From assembly GCA_945890865.1 (NCBI GenBank), contig CAMDDB010000003.1, positions 124,001 through 188,000 of the forward strand: a DNA stretch of 64,000 bases, in the 5' to 3' direction. The notes beneath the pieces were generated by a model. That model made no database searches, had not been told where the DNA came from, and saw nothing but the letters and a program-made list of their open reading frames with translations. Shown one piece after another: positions 57,142 through 63,950 of the stretch. Every line of letters starts with the position of its first letter. The stretch's first letter is position 1. The stretch comes from Flavobacterium psychrophilum. Lineage in GTDB: Bacteria > Bacteroidota > Bacteroidia > Flavobacteriales > Flavobacteriaceae. A program made the translations under genes and the position numbers.

Positions 57142-58275
57142 ATGTCCAACAACATCCAGTTAAACACCATTGAAGAAGCGATAGAAGACATCCGTCAGGG
57201 AAAAGTAATCATTGTAGTCGATGACGAAGATCGGGAAAATGAAGGCGATTTCTTGGCTGCTGCCGAAAAAGTAACTCCCGAGATGATCAATTTCATGGCC
57301 ACACACGGAAGAGGGCTTATTTGTGCTCCTTTGACCGAATCGCGCTGTAAAGAACTTGATCTTCATGCTATGGTGCGCAACAATACCGATCCTATGGAAA
57401 CGGCATTTACGGTTTCAGTAGATTTAAAAGGAAATGGCGTGAGCACCGGAATTTCGGCTGCCGACCGTGCCAAAACCATACAAGCATTAATTGATTCAAA
57501 TACCAAATCCTTTGATTTAGCAAGACCTGGGCATATTTTTCCTTTGATTGCGAAACAAGGTGGCGTTTTGCGCCGCACGGGGCACACCGAAGCAGCCATT
57601 GACTTTGCCCGATTGGCCGGATGTAAACCCGCGGGTGTAATTGTTGAAATCATGAACGAAGATGGCACCATGGCACGCTTACCCCAACTGGTAGAAGTGG
57701 CCAAAAAATTTGATCTGAAATTGGTTTCAATTGAAGCCTTAGTAGCCTATCGCATGCAGCATGATAGTTTGATCCAAAAGAAAGAGGATTTTGAAATACA
57801 AACTCGTTTTGGCACCTTTCGATTGCGTGCCTATTTGCAAACCACTAACCGACAGGTACATTTGGCCCTGACCAAAGGAACATGGAATGCAGGAGAATCG
57901 GTGTTGACCAAAATCAATTCGACGCAAATAAACAATGACATTTTAGGAACTCTTACCCACAATGCGAATCAAAAATTGGACGATATGTTTCGTAAAATTA
58001 ATGAAGCCGAAAAAGGTGCTATTATTTTCATCAATCAGGAAGTACAATCTATCGAACTGCTTGAACGTTTAGTAGAATTGAAGGCCTTGCAAGAAGCGGG
58101 TACGCTGAAAGCCCCTCAAATAAAAATGGACAGTAAAGACTTTGGAATTGGAGCTCAAATCTTACACGATATCGACATTACAAAGATAAAATTATTATCT
58201 AACAGTACGGCTCAAACCAAGCGTGTAGGGATGATTGGCTACGGATTAGAAATCACCGAATATGTAACCTATTAA
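57142..58275 (+). CDS. ribB: 3,4-dihydroxy-2-butanone 4-phosphate synthase with degenerate GTP cyclohydrolase II domain
   Basis: The first half (about 1-205) is a complete RibB, converting ribulose 5-phosphate to 3,4-dihydroxy-2-butanone 4-phosphate for riboflavin; [28 protein letters not shown] and [15 protein letters not shown] show all active-site residues. The second half (about 206-377) aligns with GTP cyclohydrolase II but has no cysteines where the three zinc ligands should be (about 255-280, [15 protein letters not shown]) and no GRGIG motif, while [12 protein letters not shown] near the end is kept. It should therefore lack cyclohydrolase activity. It ends the plus-strand series six bases after the permease gene. 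Confidence 0.9.
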   Translation: MSNNIQLNTIEEAIEDIRQGKVIIVVDDEDRENEGDFLAAAEKVTPEMINFMATHGRGLICAPLTESRCKELDLHAMVRNNTDPMETAFTVSVDLKGNGVSTGISAADRAKTIQALIDSNTKSFDLARPGHIFPLIAKQGGVLRRTGHTEAAIDFARLAGCKPAGVIVEIMNEDGTMARLPQLVEVAKKFDLKLVSIEALVAYRMQHDSLIQKKEDFEIQTRFGTFRLRAYLQTTNRQVHLALTKGTWNAGESVLTKINSTQINNDILGTLTHNANQKLDDMFRKINEAEKGAIIFINQEVQSIELLERLVELKALQEAGTLKAPQIKMDSKDFGIGAQILHDIDITKIKLLSNSTAQTKRVGMIGYGLEITEYVTY

Positions 58276-58354
58276 ATAGTAGACCTTTAATTATTTTGTT
58301 TTAAATAAGCAACAATAAATGTCTCTTATTTTCAATTTTTTATTTTAAAAAAGG

Positions 58355-58385
58355 TTTGCTTAAATAAAAAAACATCCTATATTTG
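58355..58385 (+). promoter_or_regulatory. Promoter of tRNA-Ser
   Basis: TTTG (58355-58358), 19-base spacer, TATATTTG (58378-58385). Same spacing and same -7 box as the tRNA-Tyr promoter. Confidence 0.8.
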
Positions 58386-58419
58386 CACTCGCTATTAGAA
58401 ATTGAAAGCGAGACTTATT

Positions 58420-58504
58420 GGAGAAATGGCAGAGTGGTCGATTGCGGCAGTCTTGAAAACTGTTGACTGTAACAGGTCCGGGGGTTCGAATCCCTCTTTC
58501 TCCG
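58420..58504 (+). tRNA. tRNA-Ser (TGA anticodon), integration target
   Basis: The acceptor stem GGAGAAA / TTTCTCC closes an 85-base class II tRNA. The anticodon TGA lies in the loop CTTGAAA between GCAGT and ACTGT, and the T arm is GGGGTTCGAATCCCT. No CCA is encoded. A tyrosine recombinase gene starts 260 bases downstream, so the 3' part is the likely attachment site. The second copy of the 3' end, which would mark the other border, is not in the window. Confidence 0.95.
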
Positions 58505-58540
58505 CGAAAGTGATGTTTCAAAAGAAACATAAAAATTCAA

Positions 58541-58576
58541 AAACCCTTTAAACATCAGTGTTTGAAGGGTTTTTTA
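58541..58576 (+). terminator. Terminator after tRNA-Ser
   Basis: Two-part stem AAACCCTT / AAGGGTTT and AAACA / TGTTT separated by a T-G pair, TCAG loop, then T run. A separate 7-base hairpin, ATGTTTC / GAAACAT, lies at 58513-58530 between the tRNA and this terminator. Confidence 0.92.
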
Positions 58577-58673
58577 GTTTTTGACTAAGTGTCAAAAAAC
58601 ACATAAAAACGCATAATTTAGTTACCCTATAGGTTACCCTATGGATATTTTGACAAAAATAGGGTAACTAAAT
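58577..58673. repeat. Repeat cluster beside the integrase (probable recombinase arm sites)
   Basis: GTTACCCTAT occurs at 58621-58630 and 58633-58642 in direct orientation and inverted at 58659-58668. The outer pair is part of a perfect 15-base inverted repeat, ATTTAGTTACCCTAT (58616-58630) and its complement (58659-58673). Just before it is the 8-base inverted repeat TTTTTGAC / GTCAAAAA (58578-58585, 58591-58598), and TTTTGAC recurs at about 58648. Such clusters near attachment sites often bind the arm domain of tyrosine recombinases; this role is inferred. Confidence 0.75.
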
Positions 58674-58682
58674 TTCAAACTT

Positions 58683-58704
58683 CCCCTGGAGATCTCCAGT
58701 ATCC
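58683..58704. promoter_or_regulatory. Near-palindromic motif upstream of the integrase (copy 1)
   Basis: CCCCTGGAGATCTCCAGTAT plus CC; its centre CTGGAGATCTCCAG (58686-58699) is a perfect 14-base palindrome. A second copy with 17 of 22 bases identical lies at 60942-60963. Both end about 50-60 bases before a start codon. Confidence 0.7.
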
Positions 58705-58763
58705 ATAAGGGCTGACATTTTTTTTAGTTCAATTTGTACTGTTTAATTTAACTAAAAAAGAGT

Positions 58764-59987
58764 ATGGTAAAAACAATGTTTTACATCAAAAAAGACAAGG
58801 CAAAAACCAATGGAGATTGCCCTATTTACATCAAAGTGATTTTTAATCGAAAATCTATCACAATTAGTACTGGAAAGTATATTGCAGAGCAAAGATGGAC
58901 TCAAACAGACAATTTAAGAAAACTATTAAGACAGGACAAAGAGAAAGTACTCAAGGAATACTTAGATTTATATGTTTTAAAAATTGAAAAAATCTACAAT
59001 CATGTCATAAAATTTCAAGAGGATATTAGTATTTCTGAGTTTAAACTTATGATTTTAGATAAACATAAAGATGATGCTCTCCCCTCATTAGTGAGTCTAA
59101 TAGACAAACACAATCAATATTTTACTAAATTAGTAGCAGTTGGTGAACGCTCAAAAGCATCCCTACAGAAATATCTCAGGGTGAAAGATTTAATTCAAAC
59201 CTTTAATTTAAAAAAATATGGCTGTAAGGACCTACAAATTAACAAAATTACCAGCGGCTATATTTATAATCTTGAATCCTATCTAAAATTTGAAAGTGAA
59301 TATAAAGGCAAATTAGGAATTAAAAACAATTCTACAGTAAAGTACTTCAAAAATCTAAAAACGATCTGTAATTATGCTATGCGAATGGAATTGATAGAAA
59401 AAAATCCATTTAACTTATATGGAGGTAAAATAATAGAGGTGGAAACTTCATTTTTGACCCAAGAGGAGTTAGATCGGATTGAAAATAAAGATTTCAAAAT
59501 TGATCGATTGGAGCGTGTGAAAGATTTATTCATATTTAGTTGCTATACTGGTTATGCTCCAGTAGATGCATTAAAGCTAACTCGAAAAAATATCATTCAA
59601 GATACTTCCAAAACCCTATGGATTAAAGCCAATCGCCAAAAGACCAATTCGAAATCAAATGTACCTCTACTGCCTCAGGCCATTAAAATAATTAATAAAT
59701 ACCAATTTGAATCAGAATCTTTATTACCTAAAATTTCGAATCAAAAGATGAATGCTTATCTAAAAGAAATTGCTGAGCTAGTTGGACTCGAAAAAAATCT
59801 AACCTGGTATGTAGCTCGACATACTTTTGCTACTACCGTGACTCTTGGTAATGGCATAAAAATTGAGAACGTTTCTGCGATGCTTGGGCATAAAACGATC
59901 AGACAAACCCAACATTATGCAAAAATTCTAGATTCTAGTGTTTCAGACGACATGCAAAAGTTAATGGAGAAATTCAAAGACAAGTAG
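58764..59987 (+). CDS. Tyrosine recombinase (site-specific integrase), Bacteroidota type
   Basis: A 407-residue integrase. The N-terminal arm-binding domain covers about residues 1-90 (FYIKKDKAKTNGDCPIYIKV), a SAM-like core-binding domain about 105-215, and the catalytic domain about 225-400. The segment normally holding the first catalytic Arg reads FSCYTGYAPVDALKLT, without that Arg. The second box is TWYVARHTFATT, with Arg present but Tyr in place of the His three residues earlier. LGHKTIRQTQHYAKI gives the nucleophile tyrosine. IntDOT also lacks the first Arg, so loss of activity is not implied. It sits next to tRNA-Ser and most likely integrates the element there. Confidence 0.9.
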   Translation: MVKTMFYIKKDKAKTNGDCPIYIKVIFNRKSITISTGKYIAEQRWTQTDNLRKLLRQDKEKVLKEYLDLYVLKIEKIYNHVIKFQEDISISEFKLMILDKHKDDALPSLVSLIDKHNQYFTKLVAVGERSKASLQKYLRVKDLIQTFNLKKYGCKDLQINKITSGYIYNLESYLKFESEYKGKLGIKNNSTVKYFKNLKTICNYAMRMELIEKNPFNLYGGKIIEVETSFLTQEELDRIENKDFKIDRLERVKDLFIFSCYTGYAPVDALKLTRKNIIQDTSKTLWIKANRQKTNSKSNVPLLPQAIKIINKYQFESESLLPKISNQKMNAYLKEIAELVGLEKNLTWYVARHTFATTVTLGNGIKIENVSAMLGHKTIRQTQHYAKILDSSVSDDMQKLMEKFKDK

Positions 59988-60013
59988 ATTTTTTATAAAT
60001 TTGATATAACTAA

Positions 60014-60925
60014 ATGACAAACAATATGCTACTACCCAAAGAATACTTAAAGGAATTCATTGATTTTTCAAATGAAAAGATTGATTTTCATACACAACAC
60101 AAAAAATATCGCATCAACTATATGTGGTTAGATGAAATAGGTGAATATTATTTTCATGAAAGAATAAACGAATTTGTTGAAGGGCTAAAGGTGATTTTAA
60201 TTAGCAATAACAATAACCTTTTAATTGTTGATGAATTACTTAACATTATACAAAATAAACTTTATCGCTATAGAATTGACAAAATTCAATTTTTTGAACC
60301 TTTTTTAAGCCATATAGATAATATTAATAAAGTGGATTTTGAGATTGAATATGATGTGCAGGAAATTTATACTATTGAAAAAGTATTAAATTATAATTTT
60401 GATGGAAATGTAGAAGAAGATAATATAATTTATTGCTTATACGCGCATAAAGATCGAACCAAAAATTACAAAGAAAAGGATGATTTTGAAAAGGTTAAAT
60501 TGTATTTTTTTATAAACCAGTTCTATAAATCACTGTTATACTTTGAAGAAAAAATCAATTACCTGAAAAATGCTATTCAGGTCTACGGAGTTACTGATTT
60601 AAGTCATTATTTTACAGAAAATAAAGCCCCTAAAAATAAGTGCACCATAAAATTAGACAAAATTTCCACAGCTGTCTTGTTTAAAATTCTGATTGAAGCT
60701 GATTTAATTTATATGGATAGTGATAAATTAAAGAGTGAAAGCAAAATAAAAAAGTTTGCGGAAACCCATTTTAATTATACAGATTCAAAACTCGGAATTA
60801 AACCATTAACCGATTTTAATAAGGAATATTCTAAAGTAAAAAATAAAGGAAGAAGTAACAAACAATTAGATGTAATAACTCAACTTTCTAATAACCTAAA
60901 AGATATGAGAACACATCTGAACTAA
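60014..60925 (+). CDS. RteC-like protein
   Basis: A 303-residue cytoplasmic protein, very rich in Lys, Asn and Ile. The middle (YCLYAHKDRTKNYKEKD, then KVKLYFFINQFYKSLLYFEE) and C-terminus (KISTAVLFKILIEADLIY, then THFNYTDSKLGIKPLTDF) fit the RteC family. RteC of Bacteroides CTnDOT activates excision genes, so a regulatory role for this element is likely. A TAAATTTG box at 59996-60003 lies only 11 bases before the first ATG, so translation may start at the second ATG (60026) instead. Confidence 0.72.
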   Translation: MTNNMLLPKEYLKEFIDFSNEKIDFHTQHKKYRINYMWLDEIGEYYFHERINEFVEGLKVILISNNNNLLIVDELLNIIQNKLYRYRIDKIQFFEPFLSHIDNINKVDFEIEYDVQEIYTIEKVLNYNFDGNVEEDNIIYCLYAHKDRTKNYKEKDDFEKVKLYFFINQFYKSLLYFEEKINYLKNAIQVYGVTDLSHYFTENKAPKNKCTIKLDKISTAVLFKILIEADLIYMDSDKLKSESKIKKFAETHFNYTDSKLGIKPLTDFNKEYSKVKNKGRSNKQLDVITQLSNNLKDMRTHLN

Positions 60926-60941
60926 TATTTTTTTAATTTAT

Positions 60942-60963
60942 CCCTTGGAGATCTCTAGATACC
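60942..60963. promoter_or_regulatory. Near-palindromic motif upstream of the helix-turn-helix gene (copy 2)
   Basis: CCCTTGGAGATCTCTAGATA plus CC, differing from copy 1 (58683-58704) at 5 of 22 positions; the core TGGAGATCTC is shared exactly. It is 48 bases before the next start codon. Confidence 0.65.
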
Positions 60964-61011
60964 TGGTTTTTTCATAAACATATATTATTCCTTTACAGAA
61001 AATTTATTATT

Positions 61012-61338
61012 ATGAAATACACTGAGGAAATTCAAATGCCTACGGTTCGCGGAATTCAATTACTGCTTGAGCCTATTGTAGTTAAGTTACAAAACTTAGA
61101 AAATGAGCTACAAAAATTACCTAAGAAGGTACAGCCTTCCAAGTACTATCGTGCCAGAGATTTAAAAGAACTCTTTGGCCTAACCAACAACACTATTATC
61201 AAGTATCGAAATGACGGAATACTTCCGTATACTTTACTTGGTGGTGTTTATCTGTATGACGCTAAAGCCATAGATGAAATGTTGGAACAAAACAAAAGCA
61301 ATACAGGAAGGAGGTTATTTTATGAGCGAGCTAACTAA
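61012..61338 (+). CDS. Excisionase-like helix-turn-helix protein
   Basis: A 108-residue protein. A helical N-terminus (about 1-40) is followed by a MerR/excisionase-type helix-turn-helix: YYRARDLKELFGLTNNTI, then KYRNDGILPYTLLGGVYLYD, where the wing has the usual pattern of an HTH_17 domain. Such proteins on Bacteroidota elements act as excision or regulatory factors. The shared palindrome lies upstream. Its end overlaps the next gene by 17 bases. Confidence 0.8.
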   Translation: MKYTEEIQMPTVRGIQLLLEPIVVKLQNLENELQKLPKKVQPSKYYRARDLKELFGLTNNTIIKYRNDGILPYTLLGGVYLYDAKAIDEMLEQNKSNTGRRLFYERAN

Positions 61339-61687
61339 GAAGGACCCACTAACAGGTGAAACGTTTTTACCAAAACGATTGAACCAACGATTTGCATCGG
61401 CAACAAATCGAATACGGTATAATAACATACAGGCGAATGATTTGCGAAAAAAGCGGGCCATCATTTATGGACCGTTAAACAAAACCCATTTACTTCTAAT
61501 CAAGTTGATGAAAGGCAAAAATGAGGCAACGTATTCAAAAGAGTTTTTAAAAGGATATGGTGTCGAGTTGAGTTTATTCAATCATATTGTAAAAATAGAT
61601 GACATTCAACATCATGCAATTTTTGAATTCGTTTTACTTTTTTTAGATAATAATATTGTAAAAATAATAAGACATGGAAGATATTAG
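61322..61687 (+). CDS. Element-encoded basic protein of unknown function
   Basis: A 121-residue cytoplasmic protein with many Lys, Arg and Asn residues in the first half (LPKRLNQRFASATNRIRYNN) and a more hydrophobic second half (HAIFEFVLLFLDNNIVKIIR). It shows no recognisable domain. The ATG at 61322 overlaps the preceding gene and follows the purine-rich GGAAGGAGG, one of the few strong ribosome-binding-like sequences in the window; the longer frame from 61274 has no such signal. Its last 14 bases overlap the next small gene. Confidence 0.7.
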   Translation: MSELTKKDPLTGETFLPKRLNQRFASATNRIRYNNIQANDLRKKRAIIYGPLNKTHLLLIKLMKGKNEATYSKEFLKGYGVELSLFNHIVKIDDIQHHAIFEFVLLFLDNNIVKIIRHGRY

Positions 61688-61853
61688 TAATTTGAGACTT
61701 GTAGAAAGAACTTTTACTGTAGAAAATACTTTAGCTGAAAATGCATTGCTCAAAAAGGACAACAAATTCCTTATTACTACAACTATTCTTTTAGGAGTTG
61801 TGGCAATAGGGTTATTCGTGTACGCAATTGACCAGGAGCTTCAGAAAAAGTAG
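61674..61853 (+). CDS. Small single-span membrane protein
   Basis: A 59-residue protein starting MEDISNLRLVERTFTVEN. A charged N-terminal half is followed by one hydrophobic span (FLITTTILLGVVAIGLFVY, about residues 32-50) and a short charged tail DQELQKK. It overlaps the preceding gene by 14 bases and is followed by a hairpin terminator 25 bases later, which supports a real third gene of the helix-turn-helix operon. The function is unknown. Confidence 0.6.
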   Translation: MEDISNLRLVERTFTVENTLAENALLKKDNKFLITTTILLGVVAIGLFVYAIDQELQKK

Positions 61854-61878
61854 TTGACACATCAAAAGTAAGTTTAAG

Positions 61879-61906
61879 CCCGAGCGATAACGTTCGGGTT
61901 TTTTTA
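61879..61906 (+). terminator. Terminator after the helix-turn-helix operon
   Basis: CCCGAGCG pairs with CGTTCGGG (one G-T pair) across an ATAA loop; a run of seven T follows. Confidence 0.88.
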
Positions 61907-62299
61907 TTCATAAGGTTTCTCCTGCCCTACTTCTAAAAAAATTACTCCTGAAAATGCTCGTAGCAAAAAAGATATTATAAAAGATATTACTTATTATAAA
62001 TAATATTTTTTCCGAAAAGCTTTAAACCATAAAACTTAAATTTTACCAAAAATTCGACTTGTGAAAAACAAATTCATAACGTATTCATTGCATTGTCAAT
62101 GCGCATGAATTTGCTTTAAAAATGCATTAGATATGCATATAAATAGCACTAAAAAAAGTGTGGTTTGATAGGAAATGATGATAAATAGAAAAGTGAAGTA
62201 GTTTATTCTTATTATTTTCGTAGTTTCATTTAATTGATTAGTTGTTAAAAAAAATGTTATAATTTTTTATGCAGTTAGTATTACCCAGAGTTTTAATTG

Positions 62300-62307
62300 T
62301 ATATTTG
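62300..62307 (+). promoter_or_regulatory. Probable -7 box for the secreted cargo genes
   Basis: TATATTTG. If used, the transcript would begin near 62314 and contain the long hairpin in a leader of about 220 bases before the first cargo gene. Confidence 0.4.
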
Positions 62308-62351
62308 TTTTGAAATTTTTGGAATAAATAGCGTTTTGCTGATAATCTGTA

Positions 62352-62458
62352 GTTGAAAGGTCGAAAATTCAAATGCATACAAGAAAGTCAGAGTAAACGC
62401 TCATGCGATATGCGTGGGCTTTGCTTTACTTTGTATGCGGGTATTCGACCACCTCAAC
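62352..62458 (+). repeat. Large imperfect hairpin before the cargo genes
   Basis: Nested pairing arms from outside in: GTTGA with TCAAC (62352-62356, 62454-62458); GGTCGAA with TTCGACC (62359-62365, 62444-62450); GCATACAA with TTGTATGC (62375-62382, 62431-62438); AGTAAA with TTTACT; and ACGC with GCGT around the tip. The arms carry unpaired bases mainly on one side. It is not followed by a T run and so is not a simple terminator. Confidence 0.75.
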
Positions 62459-62532
62459 AACAAGTATAGTAAATTGTCCCACGCTGTTTTTTTATGATCT
62501 AATATAAACTAGGGGCGGTTGATTTTATTATT

Positions 62533-63468
62533 ATGAAAAAATTATTACTTCTTTTTTTAGTAACAGTTGCCCTAACTTCAATTAGGTCTTTTGCTAAGAC
62601 TACTATTTGCGAAATTACATTCTACTCCAGCAATATAAAGTACGATTGCCTAATGGTACTTAACGACACTTATAGTTATGGAAATAACTACATGAGAGTT
62701 GCATACACAATAAATGGAAATTATATTATAATTAATCAGCGTTTAAGTATAGTAAAACAGTCACTTCCAGATGGAAACACATACATAACAGCTACTGGTT
62801 ATGGTGTTCGATTTATTACCAATGCTTATGGACACACCTATAATCCCGATAAGTTAAGTATCTTAATTAATGCGGCAGGAGTTATAGACCAACCTAAAGT
62901 AGGTGATTCAAACAACGCTATGATGCCTGTTTCTTCATTTAGAGATATATCTAATGAAAATATAGAATATAATTACTTAAAACGCTTTTTCCTTGATGGA
63001 GAGCCAGAATTATATAGCTTATCTATAAGTACATTTGGAAATCAAAAGGTAGCTGAAACTCAAAATAATGGTTCGAATTTCAATTCAATAAATAATTCAA
63101 ATTTCAATTCTACTCAAAATTCAAAACAAAATTCAACTCTAATTGAATTTTATAATAATACAGGTTCTAATATTAGCGCATGTTATGCCTATTATAATAA
63201 TGATGATAGATGTTGGACTTCAGTTGGTTGGTATACAGTTCCACCTTACAGTAATAAAACTATTGATATTGGTAATTATTCAGGAAATATATATATCAGA
63301 GGAATTTATGGTATTTTAAAAGAGTGGGGTTCAGGCGATGGACAGTTTTGTGTTGATCCAATGCAGAACTTTAATATAAAATTTGCAGATACTAAGGATT
63401 GCTGGAGCAAAAAGAAGTTTACTAAGCGTAGTGTAGTTCCTGGTGTAAATAAATGGACTTTTAATTAA
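62533..63468 (+). CDS. Secreted protein with DUF1036-like C-terminal domain
   Basis: A 311-residue exported protein (signal peptide about 1-21). Residues about 22-175 are of unknown fold with several Tyr and Asn residues. A low-complexity linker of Asn, Ser, Phe and Gln (about 178-200, SNFNSINNSNFNSTQNSK) leads to a C-terminal domain whose pattern (DRCWTSVGWYTVPPYSN, FCVDPMQNFNIKF, DCWSKKKF) resembles DUF1036, a small extracellular family of unknown function. First cargo gene of the element; 10 bases separate it from the next gene. Confidence 0.68.
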   Translation: MKKLLLLFLVTVALTSIRSFAKTTICEITFYSSNIKYDCLMVLNDTYSYGNNYMRVAYTINGNYIIINQRLSIVKQSLPDGNTYITATGYGVRFITNAYGHTYNPDKLSILINAAGVIDQPKVGDSNNAMMPVSSFRDISNENIEYNYLKRFFLDGEPELYSLSISTFGNQKVAETQNNGSNFNSINNSNFNSTQNSKQNSTLIEFYNNTGSNISACYAYYNNDDRCWTSVGWYTVPPYSNKTIDIGNYSGNIYIRGIYGILKEWGSGDGQFCVDPMQNFNIKFADTKDCWSKKKFTKRSVVPGVNKWTFN

Positions 63469-63478
63469 CAGACTATAA

Positions 63479-63934
63479 ATGAAATATAGATTTTACTTGT
63501 TGTTATTTACATGTTTTTTCATTTTATCATTTAAAACTTCGCTTTTGTGCACAAATAAGCATTTTGAGGTATTAAATGCTTTTTCTTCCAGTTGGACTGC
63601 TGGAACATTACAAGGTGGTTCAGGTACAGAATATTACTTTAATATTATTTTAAAATCAAAACAAAAAATAATTTTTGATTCTATCTGGATTAATAATCGT
63701 AGTAGCAAAATATTTATTTCAAAAAAACAGAAATCTATTTCAAGTGCTCCAATTGACTATTTTAAAGGGGATACAATTACATTGAGAATATCCATGTCAA
63801 ATAATAATATAAAGCAAGTAAAATCTCCAAAAAAAATCACTAAAGGCGCATTATTAAGCTATAGAATTAATGACAAATTGAAATATTTCAAAATCAACAA
63901 AATTGAATCACAAAAGCCAATATTTTATCAATAA
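63479..63934 (+). CDS. Secreted protein of unknown function
   Basis: A 151-residue protein with an N-terminal signal peptide or anchor (MKYRFYLLLFTCFFILSFKT). The mature part is mostly beta, with AGTLQGGSGTEYYFNIIL, then KIIFDSIWINNRSSKIFIS and FKGDTITLRIS. I have an impression of similar short exported proteins in many Bacteroidota, but no function is known. It lies 10 bases after the DUF1036-like gene and 16 bases before another signal-peptide gene. Confidence 0.65.
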   Translation: MKYRFYLLLFTCFFILSFKTSLLCTNKHFEVLNAFSSSWTAGTLQGGSGTEYYFNIILKSKQKIIFDSIWINNRSSKIFISKKQKSISSAPIDYFKGDTITLRISMSNNNIKQVKSPKKITKGALLSYRINDKLKYFKINKIESQKPIFYQ

Positions 63935-63950
63935 CTTATATACAAATAAT

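Larger units (their letters stand above)
61907..62532. other. Non-coding AT-rich stretch with palindromes and a large hairpin
   Basis: No convincing gene is seen on either strand. The interval contains a 28-base inverted repeat at 62083-62110 (ATTCAT...GCATTG T CAATGC...ATGAAT), several ATGCAT words near 62126-62145, a promoter-like TATATTTG at 62300-62307, and the 107-base hairpin at 62352-62458. It separates the element's control genes from the secreted cargo genes. Confidence 0.7.

Noticed and set aside
62083..62110. Inverted repeat at 62083 as a transcription terminator
   Set aside because: The centre is a single base, too small for an RNA loop, and no T run follows.
62352..62458. Hairpin taken as an integron attC site
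   Set aside because: attC sites run from RYYYAAC on the left to GTTRRRY on the right. Here the ends read GTTGAAA on the left and CCTCAAC on the right, the opposite polarity on both strands, and no integron integrase with its extra domain is seen.
61907..62532. Possible small genes in the non-coding stretch
   Set aside because: Short frames exist but none has a plausible start, length and composition; the region is AT-rich and full of stops on both strands.
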